Below the pieces are notes generated by a model that worked only from the letters and a program-made list of their open reading frames with translations, did not search any database and was not told where the DNA came from. A stretch of 64,000 nt of DNA, from NCBI RefSeq assembly GCF_047511655.1, contig NC_133398.1, positions 47,993,638 through 48,057,637 on the forward strand, read 5' to 3'. The stretch is from Castor canadensis (lineage: Eukaryota; Chordata; Mammalia; Rodentia; Castoridae). Within the stretch, counting starts at the first letter, position 1. Each line of letters begins with the position of its first letter. Position numbers and translations under genes: made by a program. Below, in pieces: positions 24,792-36,010 of this stretch.

Positions 24792-25217
24792 ACTAATTTT
24801 TTAATTTTACTTTTTATTTATCATAAATTAAAAAGGCAAGGGGATTTCATTGTGATAATTCCATATATGCATGCCATGTATCTTAAATAAGTTCTCCCCC
24901 TCCATTAATTCCCATTCATCATCTCCCTCTTCCCCCTCTTTCAACAGTGTTTGGTGGGTTTCATTATGCTGTTTTCATATATATATATATGAAAACATAT
25001 ATATATATATATATGTTTCCCCCATCCCCCATCCACAAGTGTGATATTTGGCCTCTTGAGTTTGGTTTATCTCACTCTGCATGATGATCTTCAGTTCCAT
25101 CCATTTTCCTGCAAATGACATAATCTTGTCTTTCTTTATGGCTAAGTAATACTCCATGGTATGTATATGTACAAATATATCATATTTTTTCTTCATCCAT
25201 ACAACTGATTTTTTAAT
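24792..25217 (-). mobile_element. Short L1 insertion with imperfect target duplications
   Basis: An L1 3' end on the minus strand (ORF2 C terminus at 25196-24975 with MEYYLAIKKDKIMSFAGKWM, then 3' UTR) sits between ACTAATTTTTTAAT (24792-24805) and ACTGATTTTTTAAT (25204-25217), a 14-bp duplication with one mismatch. It is older than the young L1 family. Confidence 0.75.
24971..25018. repeat. Overlapping AT-rich perfect palindromes
   Basis: 24971-24996 is a perfect 26-bp palindrome (GTTTTC at one end, GAAAAC at the other, alternating AT between). 24993-25018 is a second one (AAAC ... GTTT). They lie within the nested L1 fragment and can extrude as cruciforms. Confidence 0.9.
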
Positions 25218-26089
25218 ACAAATGAAGACTGAATGTGCTTAAGACAACATTTCTCCCTATACTGACCTATAAGTTCAACTGAATTTCAGTGAAAAATCAC
25301 AAGGTAAGCACATTCTAAAATTTACATGAGAAATTGAAAGAATTTGGTAGTTGAAACATTTTTTAAATGAGCTACCTGTTTTCAAGATTTTCTTTAGAGC
25401 TACAGTTTTCAAGACAATGTGTTATTCGTAAAAGAATAGACCATAAATCAATTTTTAAATAAGAAGTAAATTACACATGTGCACTCACTTGATTTGTTAC
25501 AAAGATGCAAAGGCAATTCAATTGAAATAAACTGCTCAACAAATGATGCTGAAACAACTAGCTGTCCATACAAAAGAAATATTTGAATGTTGATCCAGAC
25601 TTTGCATGACACACTAAATTAACTGAAAATGAATCAGTGATCTAAATGTAAAAACCACAAATATGAAGCTTCTGCAAGATAACATGCTAGGGAATCTTTG
25701 TAACTAGGTTGGAAAAAAAATTGTTAGATACCACAATAAGAAAAGTTACCATAAATGAAAATTTTGATAAATTAGGTGCTAATCACATTAACTACTTTTG
25801 CTGTCTGAAAAACATTGGTAAGGGAAGGAAAAGACAAACCACAGATTGAAAGAAAATATTTCCTAATCATCATCTGATAAAGGACTAGTTTCTGGCCATA
25901 AAAATCCTGAAAACTCAATAAGAAAATGAGCAACCTGCTAAAAAGAATTCAAACACTTCACCAAAGATACAGAAATGGCAAATAAGAACATGATAAGATG
26001 CTCAATGTCATTAGTCAATTCAGAAAGTACAAATTAAAATCCCATATATATAATTCACAAAAGAATAGCCAAATTTGAGATAAATAAAT

Positions 26090-26270
26090 AACAACTAACA
26101 ATTTTTTTTCATTTTTCTTTTATTATTCATATGTGCATACAAGGCTTGGTTCATTTCTCCCCCCTGCCCCCACCTCCTCCCTTACCACCCACTCCGTCCC
26201 CTCCTTCTCCCCCCCTCAATACCCAGCAGAAACTATTTTGCCCTTATTTCTAATTTTGAACAACTAACAA
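26090..26270 (-). mobile_element. 157-bp young L1 3' end with perfect target duplications
   Basis: 26102-26258 is the last part of the young L1 3' UTR in antisense (TTTTATTATTCATATGTGCA, TACAAGGCTTGGTTC, C-rich tract, CCCAGCAGAAACTATTTTGC). AACAACTAACAA occurs at 26090-26101 and 26259-26270. It is an extremely 5'-truncated insertion into the old L1M element. Confidence 0.9.
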
Positions 26271-26792
26271 TGTTAAGTGCTGATGAGGATGCAGAGCAAC
26301 TCAGACTTTCATAAATTTACTAGTGAGAATGCAAAACAATGTAACTACCTTTGACATATCTGTTGCATCTTATAATACCTCTTGCAAAGTTAAATTCAAA
26401 TATGTCATATGTCCCAGAAATTTCACTTCTATGTATTTACCCAGGTGAAATGAAAATTTCTGTTCACACAAACATATGTATATCCTTATAGCTGATACAT
26501 TTGTAATTGCCCAAAATTGGAAATAACTCAAAATGTTCTTCAACTGGTGAATCAATACACAAAATGTAGACCATCACTACAATAGAATACTTCGTCCTAA
26601 AAGAAAATGAGCTACTCTATCAAAAAAAAACATGGATGGATCTCAAATGAATTATGCAGGAAAGAAGACAGACTCCAAAAGCTATAAAATATACCATTCC
26701 ATTTGTATAATATTCTGGAAAAGACAAGCTATTAAGTGTTTGCCAAGGGCTGTTGCATTGAGAGGGTACTGTCCATAAAGAGGCAAGCAAGG

Positions 26793-27030
26793 ATTTTTTT
26801 TTTTTTTCTTTTTTTTTTTTTGGTGGTACTGGGGTTTAAATTCAGGGATTCACATTTGCAAAGCAGCCACTCTACCACTTGAGCTACAACTCCAGTCCAT
26901 TTTGCCCTGGTTATTTTGGAGATGGGGTCTTGTGAACTATTTGCCCTGGCTGGCCTGGAACCATGATCCTCCTGACCTCAGTCTCCCAAGTAGCTAGGTT
27001 TACAATCTTGGCCACCAGCACCTGTGTTGA
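26793..27030 (-). repeat. Composite ID/B1 SINE
   Basis: The poly(T) left end (26793-26820) is followed by GGTGGTACTGGGGTTTAAAT, CTCTACCACTTGAGCTACAA, then the B1 half with GAGATGGGGTCTTGTG, CCCTGGCTGGCCTGG and CAAGTAGCTAGG. It is inserted in the 3' end of the L1M element. Confidence 0.85.
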
Positions 27031-27135
27031 TGGTTGTGGTGTGTGCCTTTGTCAAAAAACACAGAAATATACACCACAATGGATGATATTATTTATTGTA
27101 TATAAATTACACCTTAATTTTGATAAATGAAATTT

Positions 27136-28039
27136 TAAAAATATACCCTCATGTGATAAAGTCATTTTGGAAAAGGAAATTATAAAATTCAGTGTACTGA
27201 GTAGAGGAGTAGAAAATGGGACAAAATAGGAAAGGAACATGATCAAGTAATAGTCTAGACTCTAGTTGGAAGGTGGATTCAAGGATGTTCAATTATTAGT
27301 ATGCTTCATTACTTATACAAGTATTACATAAATTTTTTTTGTCAAACATTATGTAATTTTTACACTGAACAAAAGGTAGACTCCTTTAATTGCAAAATGA
27401 AACTACAAAGAAATTCCTTGATGTGAAAAGGTTAGATGCAATTGCATGCACTTATATCCAACCACTTTCTTTTCAACTAAAATAAATGTATTTATGCATT
27501 TTATTATTTCAATTAAATAATACCTTTTTCTAACTCACAAATTTAGAAAGCTTTAATCCTTGAAAATAAAATATTTCTCCTGTTTTTTTTTCTTCTGTTC
27601 CATCACCTCCATTCTGAATTTTAGCAAGTCCATCTCAATTTCAATATCATGTAACTACCGTAGCATTCCTAAAACTTAACAGTTTCCTCTGAGGTATGTA
27701 TGTGAATCACATATATAACATTCAATATTTTTACCCAGTCACACCAACCCAAGAATTATCATAATTCACTGGTCATTTATATATTTTAAAAGAACTCTGC
27801 TCAGTCACTCAGAAATTCATGGTGGGATCTCTAAACCCTCCAGTTCTTTGAATGGATATTTCATATACTCTTTAGTAAGAGTTATACAAATGTAAATCAC
27901 TTTCTCCTTAATTGTTAGTCCATGACTACTATGCACATGCAGTTGACATGCTGCTCTGCCACTTGCAGCCCAGAGAGCTGGAAAAGCAGTTGTCACCCCA
28001 ATACTAGTAATCAGATCAGGGGAGCAATCAGACCAGGCA
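27136..28039. other. Unique noncoding DNA
   Basis: No repeat or gene found. AT-rich sequence to about 27900, then more mixed composition. Confidence 0.45.
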
Positions 28040-28990
28040 GGCACCGACTCCATTATTTTAGCAGCCTTAACCCTAATCCTGGCATCCCACTGAGAAGGGC
28101 TGTTAGAGGCGGATGCAGCAAAGGCCCCAGCTGCAAGTTTTCAGTTAGTTTTCTGTTACTTGCCATCAGCAACAATCCACCATGGAGTCCCATGGGAAGT
28201 GCTGGTCTACAGCTTTCATCTAGGACATTAAATCAAGCAGTTATTTTTCTTCAGTCTTTGCAAATCTTTCCTCCCTCCCTTCCTTCCCCAATATCCCTAA
28301 TGTGACTTATTTATATTTTTAAAAGCTTTACAGGCGGTCTTTACACATTTTAGCATGAGCTAAAATCCATCCTAGTTAAAATCGTTCAAGACTTTATGCA
28401 CGTTTGGAGACAGGAGCTGTGCAAATTAATGTATTCATTCCAGACTGTATTTAGCTAACATCTTTCTTCACTTCAGCCTAATACCTCGAGGGATTGCAAA
28501 ATTATTGCATCAGCTTGACTGTGATGCTTTGTTCATTTAAAAAAAAATAATAAATCTTTGGCTTTGGTATCACCCTACCTTAAAATGCTATTATACTTTC
28601 CTAGTGGCTACGTAGTCAGAGGAACTGTGTAGTCTCATTTAATCTCTTTGACTCTTCAGAGATCTGCATACCCTACCCATCTCCATTACCTCAGGAATTA
28701 TGATTGGATTTAACCTTCTGCTCATTGAATTAGTGTCAGCTATCATTCTTGGTGTACATTTGTTAAATTCAATCTCTCCTATAGGGGAATGCCAGGCAGA
28801 GAAACGATAAATGCATTAAATAGTCAGAGAGGGAAGACTGCAGAAATTGGGTCTTAGACTTACTGTGCAGATAAAGGGAACTAAGTTCATGTTGCTGCTT
28901 CGTTTCTTTCAAGGAGGATACAATCACAGCAGGAAGTGTAAGCCTTTATAGTCAGCCTTACAGAGTGTAAGGAATACTAAGTGACTAGGG
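28040..28990. other. Repeat-free stretch, candidate conserved noncoding DNA
   Basis: About 950 bp with balanced composition, no interspersed repeat, no microsatellite and no sustained reading frame. It contains homeodomain/POU-type words such as TGTGCAAATTAATGTATTCA (about 28419-28438) and short inverted repeats such as TTTTAGCATGAGCTAAAA (about 28348-28365). In an otherwise repeat-filled window this could be a regulatory element, but sequence alone cannot show it. Confidence 0.3.
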
Positions 28991-29397
28991 ACTTTCTTTT
29001 TTCCTAAAGTAAAGAGGTGGTTTGTGTTTTTTGCTGTTGTTGTTTTTTTTAAGTCAGTGTTAGTATTACTGGGAAAGCAACCATATGGAAAACCCTAAAA
29101 ATTCAGGTCTTCTGTTAATCCTCAAAAAAAAAAAAAAATAGGCAGTAGCTGTGAACACTTCCCCTCCAGCAAAGCACAGCATCTTTGACTGCTGGGTCAG
29201 AAATGAGGCAATCAAACCCTGCTTAGCCACACAGCTCACCATGTGCAGCCACCCCTAATCTGCAAAGAGCCACAGTAGGTTAGAGTATGTTTGCATTGTG
29301 CTTTCCTAGAAAATCTCCCAGTCTGCTCCAGGGGCTGAACTGAAAATAAATAGATGAACAAATGCTCAGAAAATTCGGTAGAATATTCCTAGATAAT
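28991..29397. other. Unique noncoding DNA
   Basis: Nothing recognised; T8 and A14 runs near 29043 and 29125. Confidence 0.4.
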
Positions 29398-29470
29398 GAC
29401 TGGTAGTGCTCAGTCCTCAATGGTAGAGCACTTGCCTAGCATGCACAAAGCTCTGGGTTCAATCCCGCAC

Positions 29471-29503
<33 letters not shown>

Positions 29504-29505
29504 TT
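29398..29505 (+). repeat. ID SINE with (AAT)n tail
   Basis: Pol III A-box-like TGGTAGAGCACTTGCC and B-box-like GGGTTCAATCCCGC identify a tRNA-derived ID element. Its 3' tail has become an AAT trinucleotide microsatellite (29471-29503, about 11 units). Confidence 0.85.
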
Positions 29506-30357
29506 GATTTTTAAAATTCCAAGTACAAATGAATAAGCAAAGCCTTAAAAACTGGTCAACAGAAGCAAGACATCACATGATTAAAGTCAAAAAGGAGAAG
29601 CCAAATTAAGTTTAATGGAAAAAATCTAATCTAACATACCTGTTAAAATATATATATATCCAACTCAACCTACCAACTCTCTCAGAAAGGAATGTCTGGC
29701 TGATTTCAGAAGTTTCTAGAACAGAAATAGCCACAAGACCCAAAGACAGGAAGAATTACAGAGTAGCAAAACACACAGAATGGGAATCCTGTGTGCCTAG
29801 GGCCTAAGAGGAATCAAGGAACCCAGAACATAATAAACAAAAGGGCTAAATGAAATTTAATGTAGGCTGCCTTTCATTTCAATTCCCTTTTAGCTTGGTT
29901 TTCTAAAGAATTGGTTCCTCAGGGTGAAACTATGTGTTTTAGCTTCAGGGAGAGAAAAAGATTTTGCCATCCTAAAATAATGCTTCTCTAATATTATTTG
30001 CTCCAGCATTCCTTAATACAACAAAATAGCCTGAACCTTTAAAAACTAAACAAAAACCTAGGAGGGCATTTGGGATCAGACTCCAAGAGAGATGCAAAAC
30101 TGCACTGACAGCACGTAAACTCAGAAAACAACAGGCCAAGACCAGGGAAAGGCCGAAGAGGGAAGAGTTTTATTATGCAGCAGGCTGAGCACAGGAGCAG
30201 GAATCTGCTCACACCAGTGTGATAAGAAGTTACTTTATTACTGACTAATTTTTTAAGGGAAGGTTAGAGCAAAAGTAGGAACATTGAAATGATATAAACT
30301 CTGTAAAAATTGTTCAGTGTTTTCTTCTTCCGTCTTCTTCCTGGGAAATCATAACTA
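29506..30357. other. Unique noncoding DNA
   Basis: No repeat family or reading frame recognised. Confidence 0.45.
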
Positions 30358-31055
30358 TAAAAATGAGTGGTCTACATGTTTATTACGGCACTATTCACAA
30401 CAGCCAAGTTATAGAAACAGTCAAGATGCCCCACCACTGACAAATGGATTAAGAAAATGTGGTATCTATACACAATGGAATTTTATGCAGCCATGAAGAA
30501 GAACGAAATGTTATCATTCGCTGGTAAATGGATGGAATTGGAGAACATCATTCTGAGTGAAGTTAGCCTGGCCCAAAAGACCAAAAATCATATGTTCTCC
30601 CTCATATGTGGACATTAGATCAAGGGCAAACACAACAAGGGGATTGGACTATGAGCACATGATAAAAGCGAGAGCACACAAGGGAGGGGTGAGGATAGGT
30701 AAGACACCTAAAAAACTAGCTAGCATTTGTTGCCCTTAATGCAGAGAAACTAAAGCAGACACCTTAAAGCAACTGAGGCCAATAGGAAAAGGGGACCAGG
30801 AACTAGAGAAAAGGTTGGTTTGAGAAGAATTAATTTAGAAGGTAACACACATGTACAGCCATCCTTATCTCAACCAGCAAAAACCCTTGTTCTTTCCTAT
30901 TATTGCTTATACTCTCTCTACAACAAAACTAGAGATAAGGGCAATTGTGTCTGCCTGGTAGCGAGGTGTTAGGGTGGGTAAGGGAGGGAGCGTGGGGAAG
31001 GGGGGAGAAATGACCAAACATTGTATGCACATATGAATAAAAATGAGTGGTCTAC
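30358..31055 (+). mobile_element. 5'-truncated young L1, tailless, with 18-bp target duplications
   Basis: 30376-31037 carries the end of ORF2 (TTTATTACGGCACTATTCAC onward, stop after the MFSLICGH coding stretch) and the 3' UTR. TAAAAATGAGTGGTCTAC occurs exactly at 30358-30375 and 31038-31055. The element ends within CACATATGAA, before the usual AATAAAAGAAAAATG and poly(A), so there is no A tail beyond bases shared with the target duplication. The polypurine tract is also shortened. Confidence 0.92.
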
Positions 31056-31157
31056 CAAAGAATGTGAAGGAGGTGCTACACTCCAGCAGGGAGGAGGGCA
31101 GAGTTATAAAGCAAGCCTATGTATCAAAATGTCCTTCAGTAGCAACAATAACCTATT

Positions 31158-31202
31158 ACACACACACACGCGCACGCACACGCACACACACACGCACACG
31201 CA
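31158..31202 (+). repeat. Mixed (CA)n/(CG) microsatellite
   Basis: Alternating CA with regularly interspersed CG (ACACGCGCACGCACACGCAC). Purine-pyrimidine alternation with CG steps favours Z-DNA. Open frames across it are artefacts. Confidence 0.9.
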
Positions 31203-31869
31203 AACTACTGTCTTTGTTCATTTGTCAAACTAATAAAGATTACTACCAGAGAGAGCTGCCATTGTGGCAAATCCCTAGCAGCAGTAAAAATTGGTATGAC
31301 ACCTTTGAAAAGAAATGTTTCAACAAATATCAGGAGGTTTAAAGCGTGAGAGATGCATTAACCCAACAGTGTTCTTCTGGGAATCCATCCTAGACATAAC
31401 CTTGAAAACTGGAAAAAATTTCATTTAAAGAGATGTTCATCACAGCATTTACTATGAGCAAAATTTTAACAGAAAATAAATTCACTTTGTAGTATACTCT
31501 GCAATCATGAAAATATTCACACAGACTGTAACACAAAAATAATGTCTACAATACATGCTATGCAAAAAATAGGATATTATAATTCTATGAGTTTTATATA
31601 AATCATTGTGATATATTTTGATAAGGTTAGTATTGCAGGATTACTCAGATTTATGATAATTTTATGATCTCTATACATTTTACAAGGAGGATTTTTTATT
31701 TTATAGGACATGGAGGGCATTAGTTTACTTATTTCTATTTGAAATTAATCTTAGGATTTAAGGAAAAAAGTAGAATATTAAATTTCATACATAGAAGGAT
31801 CCCAACAGTATTTTTAATGTTGCACATTCAGAAAAGACTAGGAACGGGGAAAACACTTTATTTTAATTA

Positions 31870-31995
31870 TCTTTAATGTTTTCTTTTTTGTTGTTGGTGG
31901 TGGTGTTACTTGTTTGGCAGGAAGTCTACCACTTGAGATACATCCCCAGTCCTTTTTGCTTAGGTTATTTTTCAGATACAACCTCTCACTTTAAA
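31870..31995 (-). repeat. Partial composite SINE
   Basis: GGTGGTGTTACTTGTTTGGC, CTACCACTTGAGATACATCC, CAGTCCTTTTTGCTTAGG and TTATTTTTCAGATACAACCT on the plus strand match the ID half and start of the B1 half. The rest of the B1 half is missing where the LTR-like element begins. Confidence 0.7.
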
Positions 31996-32419
31996 AAGGT
32001 GGCATAGAAAGGAAGGGAAGGATAGAGCAACCCGTTATTCCTTTTCCCTTTAGGTCTTCATCGCTCAACAGTAAGCCAAAGATCAGAATATCGGGAGAAC
32101 GAGTGCAAGTCAAGACATGAAATAAAGGAGCTCTGTCTACTTCTGTCCACCATAAAGTGAGCTGCTGTACTCTGTCACACCTTCCCCACCATGAAATACT
32201 GAAATCATAAGCCAAAATAGGAAATTCCGTCCTCCTGTTAAATTATTTTTCTCAGGTATTTGTCACAGTGATATAAAACTAACAGAGAAAATTGGTATCA
32301 AAGAAGTAGCATCATTGCTTTGACTACTCAGCCATGTAATTTAAAAGCCATTTAGAACTGGTTTGCAGGAGGAATTTGGAAAAATTTGGACGTGTGGGCT
32401 AACAAAGCCCTAGAATGCC

Positions 32420-33362
32420 ACAAGAAAAGTTTTTGTTTGTTTGTTTTATTTTTTTTATCATTTTTACATTTACTCACTTGTGTATACATTGTTTGGGTCA
32501 CCTGCGCCCCGCCCCCTCCACTTCTATCTGCCCTCTTGTTTTCCAAATTTATTGAAGAGAAAACATAAGAGATAATAAGAAAGACAGTGTGTTTGCTAGT
32601 TTCAAATAAAGATAGCTATACAGAGAGATTCCTAGAGTTGTTTCCATGTACATGTGTATTGCAACCCACATTGGTTCATCTTTACCAGACCTCTTCACTA
32701 CTTCCTGGTCCCCTTCCCATAGTGGCCTCTGCCAGTTTAAGATTACTACATTCACTCCTCAACAGGGAGCACATCAACCACATTGAAGTTTTAGGTTTCC
32801 TTCCCTTTCCTTATTCCTCCAGTGCATGTTCTCCCCTTAGTGTGTGACCCATGTCCAATATTACCGCCTTTGTTTTAAGTCTATAATCCACATATGAGGG
32901 AGAACATGCAATTTTTTTGCCTTTTGAGCTGGCTAACTTTGCTTAAGATGATGTTCTTTAGTTCCATCCATTTACTTGCAAATGACAAAATTTCATTCTT
33001 TGTGGCTGAACATTCCATTGCGTATAAATACCACATTCATTGGTAGTGAGGCATTTTGATTGTTTCCATAACTTAGCTATTGTGAATAGTGCTACAATAA
33101 ACATGGATGTTCAGGTACCTTTGTAGTAACCTGAGTCTCATTCCTTTGGGTATATCGCTAGAAGTGGTATTGCTGGATCGTATGGCAGATCTGTGTTTAG
33201 TTTTTTAAGAAGCCTCCATATTGTTTTCTAGAGTGTTTGTACTAGCTTGCATTCCCACCAGCAGTGTATAAGGGTTCCTTTTTCCCCCACATCCTTGTCA
33301 ACATTTGTTGTTGCTGGTGTTCAATTTGAACAGGAGTGAGGTGGAATCTACAAGCAAAGTTT
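32420..33362 (-). mobile_element. Older L1 3' fragment inserted in the LTR element
   Basis: On the minus strand: end of ORF2 (antisense landmarks TTGCATTCCCACCAGCAGTG, CTATTGTGAATAGTGCTACA) followed by a 3' UTR matching 17026-17370. ACAAGAAAAGTTT (about 32420-32432) and ACAAGCAAAGTTT-like sequence (from 33350) form an imperfect target duplication. The LTR-element sequence resumes on the far side. Confidence 0.75.
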
Positions 33363-33838
33363 AATAGGTGAATCTGGTGGGAACTCAGAAGACAGAATGT
33401 CAACAGGAATGTGAACAGTAAAGACTGCTTATGAGGTTTCCAGTGGGAACAAGGACTCTACTGAGAATTGAACGAGAGGCCATTCACCTTATATTGTGGA
33501 AAATGATTTGTCTACATTTTGTCCATACCTTGAAACTTTGTGGGAGGCTGAGTTTAAGGGTGACAGACTAATTAATTTGGCATAGGAAATTTCTAGACAG
33601 CCCAATATTTAGGCTGTGGCATGGATTTTGCTGGATGCTTTTAGCCAAGTCTGCAGTGAGAATTATAAAGAAACCACAGAGCAGAATGGTTTAAAAAACT
33701 TGCGGCTTGCTGAGAAAAGAAGCAGCACAGGTAAAGTTGAAGCCAAGGGAACTGTGGCTGCTCAGATTTAAGGCTTCATTAGAAAGAAACCAAGTACTTT
33801 GTGTCAGGACGATAGGAAGGACGCCTTGAGGACATCTC

Positions 33839-34448
33839 AGAAATTGGCAGGATTACACAATAACAAGCATAATCATACACAAACTCATATGTAGAACATT
33901 TACAATAGTGAATCCATTCTGTGGAACTCAGGGAAAGAGGGAAAGGAAAAAAGAATGATACAGCAACAACAATATCACAAAACACAACATCTGTGAAGGT
34001 AGAGGATATAAGGATATGCACTGAAAGCTGTTGAAAAATTGGGGAGTGGGAAGGAAGGGGTAAGAGAGAATGGAAGGGGTTTAATGGAACAAAGTAAAGA
34101 ATACTCACAGTGGGGATACATTGAGAAACTCCCCTGAACATCGACTTAAATATTAATAATAAAAGACAGGACTGTAAAATAGATACAGGGTGGGGGTGGG
34201 TACTTGTAGGAGGCACATGGTGAATGAAGGAGATTAAGGTGATGGTATATGGTGGATAGACTTCATATATTCTTATGAAATAGAACAATGAAACCTCTTG
34301 CAACTGCTTTAAGTGGGACAGGGAGGGGGTTGAGGGGGAGAGATGATGGGGATGATGTAACCAACGTACAATAAAGCTTATTGGAATTGTCTCTATGAAT
34401 TCCCCAGTACAAAAAAAAGAATAAAATTTAAAAATAAAAGAAATTGGC
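33839..34448 (+). mobile_element. Unclassified non-LTR retroposon, L1 3' UTR-like
   Basis: A 590-bp noncoding insert ends in an A-rich tail (AAAAAAAAGAATAAAATTTA region, 34411-34438) and is bounded by AGAAATTGGC at 33839-33848 and 34439-34448. It aligns by eye with 50709-51225 (shared ATGAAA-TAGAACAATGAAACCT, AACTGCTTT and AGGAGGGGG-type blocks) and, over its middle, with the 3' UTR of the old L1 at about 24160-24240. A derived L1 3' end is the likeliest origin. Confidence 0.6.
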
Positions 34449-35331
34449 CAGACTCCGCCAACCTCAGGCTCAAGAGTATAAAATTTTTAACTTATTTAGA
34501 ATATTTTGCTCTGAGAAGAGATCCTATGGGCACCCTGCTCACACAGAGACATCTAGGGAATTGTTTCCCTATGTTTAGCCATCCAGGCACTCAGAGGCCA
34601 CTGTAGCTGTGGTCAAAAGGGAGCCTGTTACTACTCAAACTGACAATAGACCTTGGCATTTGTCCATATGATGCTGGTTTTTCAGGCATACAGAAAGCAA
34701 GTTACAGGATTATAAAGACTTCCACAAGATTTCAAAAGGAAGGGAGGGGAGGCCAGGCAATGTGTAGCAGGGTCAGTATTCCTGCAGGCAGTGCCTGAAA
34801 ACATTATGCAAGAAGCTGTGCGGATGAAGCCAAAGACACAATAGAGACCCCAGGAAACTGGAGATGCTAGGTATTGAAAAGTCTGCTGAGGAAGGCGGCA
34901 GGCAGGGGGCAGAGCCAGCCCATGGTAAGGCTGCAACATGCAAGTCCCTAACAGTGGGGTGACCCAAGCCTTTGGTGCTCACATCACATTGCCCTGTGCC
35001 CCAGATGCCAAATATGGGACTATAAGATTTAAAGTTTTCCCTGCTGGATGTTGATCTCACTTTGGTCCTATCCTTCCTTTCTATATCCCCATTCCTCCCT
35101 TTTGGAATGGAAACGTTTACTCTGTGCCATTTTAACTTGGAAGTATGCAACTATCCTTTTGATTTTACAGGGGCTCACAGATAAGAGTTGACTTGAGTCT
35201 CAGGAAAGACTTTGAACTTAAGACTTTTATACAATGTTGGAAGTGTTAAGACTATGGAGACTCTTGAGGATGGAGTGGGTACATTTTGCATCGTGAAAGG
35301 AACATGAGCTTTTGAGGGGCCAAAGATACAA

Positions 35332-35510
35332 TGTTAGGGTTTAAGGGTGTATGTTTCAGTGTCAAGATGACAGCAGGTGGGCTAGTGATGAACGATCTTC
35401 ATTGTCAATTTGATTGGATTGAGAAGCACTTAGAAAATTAGTAAAGCACATCTCTGGGTATCTGTAAAAGAGGAGGGAGAAAGAAGAGGAGGAGAGAAAT
35501 TTTTTAAATA
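35332..35510 (+). repeat. Partial 3' LTR of the MaLR-like element
   Basis: Begins TGTTAGGG and continues with CATTGTCAATTTGATTGGAT, GAGAAGCACTTAG and AAAGCACATCTCTGGGTA. It breaks off near the L1 insertion at 35521 and no remainder is recognisable after 36011. Confidence 0.45.
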
Positions 35511-36010
35511 GTTGAGTTAGATGAGCACATGATAAAAGCGAGAGCACACAAGGGAGCAGTGAGGATAGGTAAGACACCTAAAAAACTAGCTAGCATTTGT
35601 TGCCCTTAACGCAGAGAAACTAAAGCATATACCTTAAAGCAACTGAGGCCAATAGGAAAAGGGGAACAGGTACTAAAGAAAAGGTTAGATCAAAAAGAAT
35701 TAACCTAGAAGGTAACACCCACGCACAGGAAATCAATGTGAGTCAATGCCCTGTATAGCTATCCTTATCTCAACCAGCAAAAACCCTTGTTCCTTCCTAT
35801 TATTGCTTATACTCTCTCTACAACAAAATTAGAAATAAGGGCAAAATAGTTTCTGCTGGGTATTGAGGTGGGGGAGAGGGAGGGAGCGGAGTGGGTGGTA
35901 AGGGAGGGGGTGGGGGCAGGGGGGAGAAATGAACCAAGCCTTGTATGCACATATGAATAATAAAAGAAAAATGAAAAAAAAATTAAAAAATAAATAAATT
36001 GTTGAGTTAG
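35511..36010 (+). mobile_element. 5'-truncated young L1 3' UTR with 10-bp target duplications
   Basis: 35521-36000 is young L1 3' UTR (GAGCACATGATAAAAGCGAG onward), including a G-rich polypurine tract (about 35868-35930) and an A-rich tail. GTTGAGTTAG is present at 35511-35520 and 36001-36010. Confidence 0.92.

Larger units (their letters stand above)
24256..27135 (+). repeat. Ancient L1M-like element, interrupted
   Basis: Pieces at 24256-24791, 25218-26089, 26271-26792 and 27046-27135 read as one plus-strand L1. The reverse-transcriptase-like part is at its start. The 3' end carries ACATGGATGGATCTCAAATG, GACTCCAAAAGCTATAAAAT, CATTCCATTTGTATAATATT, TTCTGGAAAAGACAAGC and a terminal TAAATTACACCTTAATTTTG, features recalled from mammal-wide L1M 3' ends. 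Two L1 fragments and one SINE have inserted into it, each annotated separately. Confidence 0.65.
31996..35510 (+). mobile_element. ERVL-MaLR-like LTR element, interrupted
   Basis: A 5' LTR end (to about 32287: TGAAATCATAAGCCAAAATA ... CTCAGGTATTTGTCACAGTG) is followed by an AATTGGTATCAAAG start of internal sequence, a long noncoding internal region, and a 3' LTR start at 35332 (TGTTAGGGTTTAAGGGTG, then CATTGTCAATTTGATTGGAT). This layout and the LTR-end wording resemble mammalian apparent LTR retrotransposons, which carry little or no protein-coding sequence. No gag, pol or env frame is seen. Three later insertions split it: 32420-33362, 33839-34448 and 35511-36010. The family assignment rests on recalled consensus features. 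Confidence 0.5.

Noticed and set aside
27922-28305. 127-codon plus-strand open frame as an exon
   Set aside because: Translation has no recognised domain and lies in plain noncoding-looking sequence; a cross-species alignment would be decisive.
33779-34303. 174-codon minus-strand open frame
   Set aside because: It spans the boundary of the LTR element and a retroposon insertion, so it is not an ancestral gene; no protein motif is recognised.
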